DNA of 64,000 bases, from NCBI GenBank assembly GCA_946480465.1, contig CAMLJY010000008.1, forward strand, positions 62,001-126,000. Direction: 5' to 3'. Shown in pieces: positions 46,501 through 52,500 of this stretch; positions within the stretch are counted from its first letter, which is position 1; each line of letters opens with the position of its first letter. Made by a program: the position numbers and the translations under genes. The stretch is from an uncultured Burkholderiales bacterium. GTDB taxonomy: Bacteria; Pseudomonadota; Gammaproteobacteria; Burkholderiales; Burkholderiaceae. The notes beneath the pieces were generated by a model. That model had not been told where the DNA came from. It searched no databases and was given only the letters and a program-made list of their open reading frames with translations.

Positions 46501-49500
46501 AACCATCGGCCTGCGCGGAGAAAGTCTTGCAGCGGCCGTCCACGCTGAGCATGCCGGCTTTACGGAAGCTGACGTGGCCGTCGGGCCCGATCAGCGTGTT
46601 GACGCCGCCGACCAGCGCCATGTCGCACTGCCCGGCATGGATGGCATTGACCGCGCGGTGAATGGCGACCAGCGACGACGAGCACGCGGTGTCCACCGCC
46701 TCGCTGGGGCCGCTGACATCGAGCAGGTAGCTCATGCGGTTGGGACCCAGCGACGAACTGCGGCCAGTGGGCAGGAAGGCGTCGCAGGGCACGCCCGACT
46801 GCGCCAGCAGCGCGCCGTACTCGCTGACCGAGGTGCCGACGAAGATGCCGGTGCGCGTGCCGGCAAGCGAGCGCGCGCTGTGGCCGGCGTCTTCCACCGC
46901 ATGCCAGATGGCCTGCATCAGCAGGCGCTGCATGGGGTCCATGTACAGCGCCTCGCGCGGCGAGATGCCGAAGAACAGCGGGTCGAATTCGGCCACGCTG
47001 TCGATGAAGCCGCCCCACCTGACGTCGGTCTTGTTGCCGGGCTCGGCCGGGCTGCCGAGGATGGCGCGCCAGTCCCAGCGTTCGGCCGGGATCTCGGAGA
47101 TGCAGTCGCGGCCGTTGACCAGGTTGGCCCAGTACTCGTGGACGTCGCGCGCCATCGGCAAGCGCGCGCTCATGCCGACGACGGCGATGGGTTCCGCCTG
47201 TCCGGCGGGAGCGGCGGCGGGCCGCTGCGCGGGCACTGCCGCGGGTTGGGGTTGGACCGGGGGCCGGGCCGGCGCGGCCGGCGCGGACACTACGGCGGCC
47301 ACGCTCGCCTGCGGTGGCGTTTGCGGTGGCGTTTGCAGTAGCACCTGCGGCTGCGGCTGTGCTTGCGTGTGCGGCCCTGGCTGCGTCGGCATCAGCGTCG
47401 GCGTCGGCATCTGCGCCGGCATCAGCGTCTGGGCAGGCGGCTGCGGCTTCACGGCAGCGGCCGCGCCGATTTCCGCATAGTCCTGCGCCAGCAGGCCGGC
47501 AAAGCTGCGCAGCGTCGGGTGCTCGAAGAACACCGTGGGGTTGATCGCGCGGCTCGACTGGATGCGGTACTGCTTGTTCAGCGTGTTGGTCAGCTCGGTC
47601 AGCGTGATCGAGTCGAAGCCGTAGGCGCTGAGTTCCTTGTCGAGGTCGATCTCGTCGGCACCGATCTTGAGGATGTGGGCGACCACCGGCGTCAGTTCGG
47701 CCAGCACGGCGTCGAAGCGCGCGCTGGGGTCGTCCGGTTCGGCATCGCGGGGCGGGGCGGTCTGCGGCATGGGGGGCATTTCCACGATCGGGAGGGCGGG
47801 TGGCACGGGGGCCGCGGGAGCACGCACGGTGCCGGTGTCTTCGAGCCAGCGCCGCAGGGCGCCGGCATCGCCTTCGAGCACCATCAGCTGCGGCCGCTGC
47901 AAGGCGAGCGCGGCATGGAAGGCACGCAGCGCGGTGCTGGTGCGCATCGGCACCAGGCCGGCCTGCGCACGCATGCGCTCGGCGGTGGCCGGGTCGATGG
48001 CCATGCCGCCGTCCTGCCACAGCGGCCAGTTGATGGAAATCAGCGGACTGCGGTGCGCATCGGCCGCGGCATGGGCGCAGGCGTCGAGCCAGGCGTTGGC
48101 CATCGCGTAGTCGGCCTGGCCCGCATTGCCGATGCCCGAGGCGATCGACGAGAACAGCGCCAGAAAGTCGAGGTCCAGGCCGCGGGTGGCGTCGGCCAGG
48201 TTGGCGAGGCCGCTCACCTTGGGCGGCAGCACCTGTGCCAGCTCTGCGGCGGTCTTGCGGCGCAGGTAGTTGTCACGCAGCACGCCGGCGCAGTGCAGCA
48301 CGCCGGTCAGGCGGCCGTGCACGCGCAGGATGTCCTGCACCAGCGCCTGTACGTCACCGGCGCGCGCCACGTCGATGGCGCGGTAGTCCAGGTGCACGCC
48401 GGCGGGGCGGCGCGCCGCCGACTGGAACGCGCGCAGGCGGTCCGCCAGGCGCTCGTCCAGCGGCGACCGGCCGGTCAGCACCACGGTCACCGTGTCCAGC
48501 TGCGACAGGATCTCGCGCACGAACAGCGCGGCCAGCGCCCCGGCACCGCCGGTGACCAGGTAGACGCCACGCTGCTTCCACGGCAGCGCAGGCGCGCCGT
48601 CGGCCAGGGCGGCTTCGGTCCAGCACATCACCTCGCGCCGGCCATCGCGGTAGCGCAGGTGCAGGTCGGCCGCGGCGCGCGCGCCCTCGTCGACCTGCCG
48701 CGCCAGCTCGCCGGCCGGCGCGCCGGGGTCGACCTCGATCACCTGGCCGCGCCACTTCGGGTGCTCGGCATGCACCGTCTTGATGAGGCCGGTCAGCGCC
48801 GATGCCGGACCCTGCGGCACGACGAACTGCAGCAGCGCGCGGCCGCGTGCGCCGGCGCGTTCCTCAAGCAGCCGCTGCACCAGGGCCAGGGCCTCGGCCG
48901 CCAGCGTCTCGAAGGCCGCCGGGCCCGAGGCCGGCTGCAGGGCCAGCGCCACGATGCGCGCCGACGGCAGCCGGGCCTCGAACGCCGGCACCGAGCCGGC
49001 ACCGCACAGCACGACGACATGCTGCTCGAAGGCCTCGGCCGCCGGTGTGCCGGCGCCACCTTCCCGCCAGTCGGCGCGCAGCAGCAGCACGTCGGTGGCG
49101 GCCGGTGCGGGTGCTGCGGCGGCCCCGGTGGCCTCCACAGGCTCCGCCGGCGCTGCCGGGCGCGCCGCGCCGGCCACCGCCAGGTCCTTCTCGACCACGC
49201 GGAACGCGAAGCCCTTGAAGCGCACGCAGACCATGCCGGCGTCGTCGCACAGGTCGATGTCGTACTTGTAGGTGGGGCCGCGGGCCGGGCCACGGCCGGG
49301 CGCGCCCTGCGCCGGCCGCGCCAGGGCCCACATTTCCTCCTGGCAGCTGCCCAGCACCTCCAGCTCGTCCAGCGCGAACGGCAGCGCCAGCGGCGTGCGG
49401 CCGGCCTCCTGCCAGTTCGCCATCAGCGGCGGCGCGGTGTGCACCGCGGCGTCCATCGGCGTCGGGTGCAGCACGAAGCGCTCGGGCGCGTCGGACAGCC

Positions 49501-52500
49501 CGTCGGGGATGGTGATGTGCGTCAGCACCTGCGGCACGCCGGCGCCGTCCATGCCGAGGTGGTAGCGGTCGATGCCGCGGAAGCCGCGGCCCAGGTCGGC
49601 GCCGCGCTCCTTCATCGCCTCGAAATGCTGGTCCGCGTCGAGCACGGCATGGCCACATTCCGCGCGCAGCGCCGCGAGGTCCAGCGTCGGGATGGCCGAC
49701 GGCGCACGCAGCAGCACCAGGCCCTGGCTGTGCACCACCTCGTCCCGGTCGCCGGGCCCCGCGGTGCTGAAGATGCGGAAGGCAATCTCGTCCTCGGCCT
49801 CGACCGCCAGGCTGATGTGCACCACCGCGGGCTCGCCATCGTCCGGGCAGGCGATGGGGCGCATCCACACCACGTTGCGGATCAGCAGCGAACGGGCTTC
49901 GGCCTGCACGCCGCAGGCTTCCTTGACCGCGGCGCGCACCATCTCGAGGTGGCCCACGCCGGGCAGCACCTTGCGGCCCTTGATCAGGTGCTGGGCGAAG
50001 AAGAACTCCTCGCCGCTGAAACGCGAGCTGTAGCGGTGGCCCGACGTCAGCGTGCTGGTGTTCCGGTGCAGCAGCGGGTGCAGGTTGGGCTGCGGCAGCG
50101 GCTGGCCGTGCTCGGCCGGCCCACGCGCCTTTTGCGCGTCATCCCGGTCCGCCACCGGCAGCCAGAAGGACTTCTGCTCGAAGGGATAGGCGGGCAGGCT
50201 GATCCGGCGCGGCCGCCGCGCCGGGTCCACGCCCGCATGCACGGACCGCCAGTCGAAGGCCAGTCCGCGCACCCACAGCGGCAGCAGCTCGGTGAACCGG
50301 CCGGCCGCGGCCTGCTGCCGCAGTGCCGGCAGGCGATCGGGCTCGGCCAGCGCGGCGGCCACCGCTTCGTCGTTGCGCCGCGCCTGGCCGCGGAAGGCAC
50401 CGTCGGCGGCCTGCGCCGGCCCCGCGGCCAGCTGGGCCGCGAGCGCATGGCGCAGTTCACCCAGCGTCGACACGGCGACCGCGAACCGGTGCTCCATCGG
50501 CTCACGCCCCACCTGCAGCGTGTACGCGATGTCGGCCAGCGCCAGGTCGGCCTGCTCGGGCCGCGCGAGAAAGTCGTGCAGCTGGCGCACCCGCGCCAGC
50601 AGGCGCGTCGCGCTGCGGGCCGACAGCAGCACGGCAACCGGACCGCCGCCCGCTTCACGCACCGCGCGGGGGGCGGCGTGCTCCTCCAGCACCACGTGCG
50701 CGTTGGTTCCGCTGAAGCCGAAGGAGCTGATCGCCGCGCGCCGCCGCTGGTCCGCCGGCACGGTCCAGGGCCGGCCGCGGTCGGCGACATAGAACGGCGA
50801 ACGCGCCAGGTCGATGTGCTCGTTCAGGCGCTCGAAGTGGATGGTGGGCGGCAGCTGCCGGTGCCGCAGCGCCAGCAGCAGCTTGATGAAGCCGGCGATG
50901 CCCGCCGCGGCCAGCAGGTGGCCGATGTTGCTCTTGACCGAACCGATGGCGCAGTAGCCGGTGTCCGACGTGAATTCACCGAACGAACGCGCCAGGCCTT
51001 CGATCTCGATCGGGTCGCCCAGGCGCGTGCCGGTGCCGTGGGCCTCGATCAGCTGGATCTGCCGCGGGTCGATGCCGAAGCGGCGGTAGGTGTCCTGCAG
51101 CAACCGGGCCTGCGACAGCGGGTTCGGCGCCGTGATGCCGTTGGTCTTGCCGTCCTGGTTGACGCCCCAGCCGCTGATCACGCCGATGATGTTGTCGCCG
51201 TCGCGCTCGGCGTCGTCCAGGCGCTTCAGCAGCACCGCGCCGACCCCTTCGCCGGGCACGAAGCCGTTGGCGCGCTGGTCGAAGCTGTGGCAGCGGCCGT
51301 CGGGCGACAACATGCCGGCCTTGCTGGTCATGATGTGCAGGTCAGGCCCGGCGAGCACGTTGACGCCGCCGGCCAGCGCCAGGTCGCTGGTGCCCAGCAC
51401 CAGGCTGTCGCAGGCCGAGGCCAGCGCCACCAGCGACGACGAGCAGGCCGTGTCGATCGACAGGCAGGGGCCCTGCAGGTCCAGCAGGTAGGCGATCTTG
51501 GCGGCCAGGATCGAGATCGCGCGGCCCATGAAGTTCTGGGCGTTCAGGTCCTCGCGCCGGATGTCCTGGCCGTAGTCGCCCGAGGTGCAGCCGACGAACA
51601 CGCCGCAGCGGCTGCCCGCCAGCGCCGCGGGGTCGTGGCCGGCGTCCTCGAAGCAGTGCCACGCGGCCTGCAGGAACAACCGCTGCTGCGGGTCGGTCCA
51701 CTCGGCCTCGCGCGGCGAGATGTTGAAGAACAGCGGGTCGAACTCGGCAACGCCTTCCAGCGCGCCCATCCACTTCGAATAGGTCTTGCCCGGTGCGTCG
51801 GGGTCGGCGTCGAAGTGGCGCTGCAGGTCCCAGCGCCCAGGCGGGATTTCGGTGATGCAGTCGCGGCCCTCGGCCAGGTTGCGCCAGTACGCGTCCAGGT
51901 CGCGCGCCTGCGGGAACTGGCCGGACATGCCGATGACGGCGATGCGCGGCGTGCCGCCGGCGCGTGGCGCGTCGGCCGGCGCCGGCTGCGCGGCCGGCAG
52001 CGGCTGGGCGGCCGCGGGCGCGGGCGCCGCCGTGGGAACCTCCGGCGCGGCCGCCTCGGCCGGACCAGGCGCCACCGGCGCGACCGCCGCCATCGACGCC
52101 ATCGGCGGGCTGGTCAGCGCCGGCCTGATAACGTGCAGGATGCTCGGCCGTTCAGCCTCGGCCTGGGCCTTCGCCGGCTCGGCAGGCGCGGTGTCGGGCG
52201 TGGCGCTGCCGCCGCCCGCAGCGAAGGCGCCGGCCTGCAGGCCTTCCTGCAGCACGTGCCGTGCGAAGTCGTCCAGCGTCGGGTGGCTGTAGACCTTGGT
52301 GGCGCCGATCGCGAGCCCGTAGCGGTCGTTGATGCGGCGCACCCAGTTCACGCCGGTGATCGAATCGAGGCCGATGTCGATGAACTTCTGGCCGTCGTCG
52401 ATCGCCGACGGGTCCAGGTACAGCTCCTCGGCCAGCAGTGCACGCAGCGTGGCGCGCACCTCGTCGGCCAGGCCCGCGGGTGCCGCGCCGGCCGGCGCCG

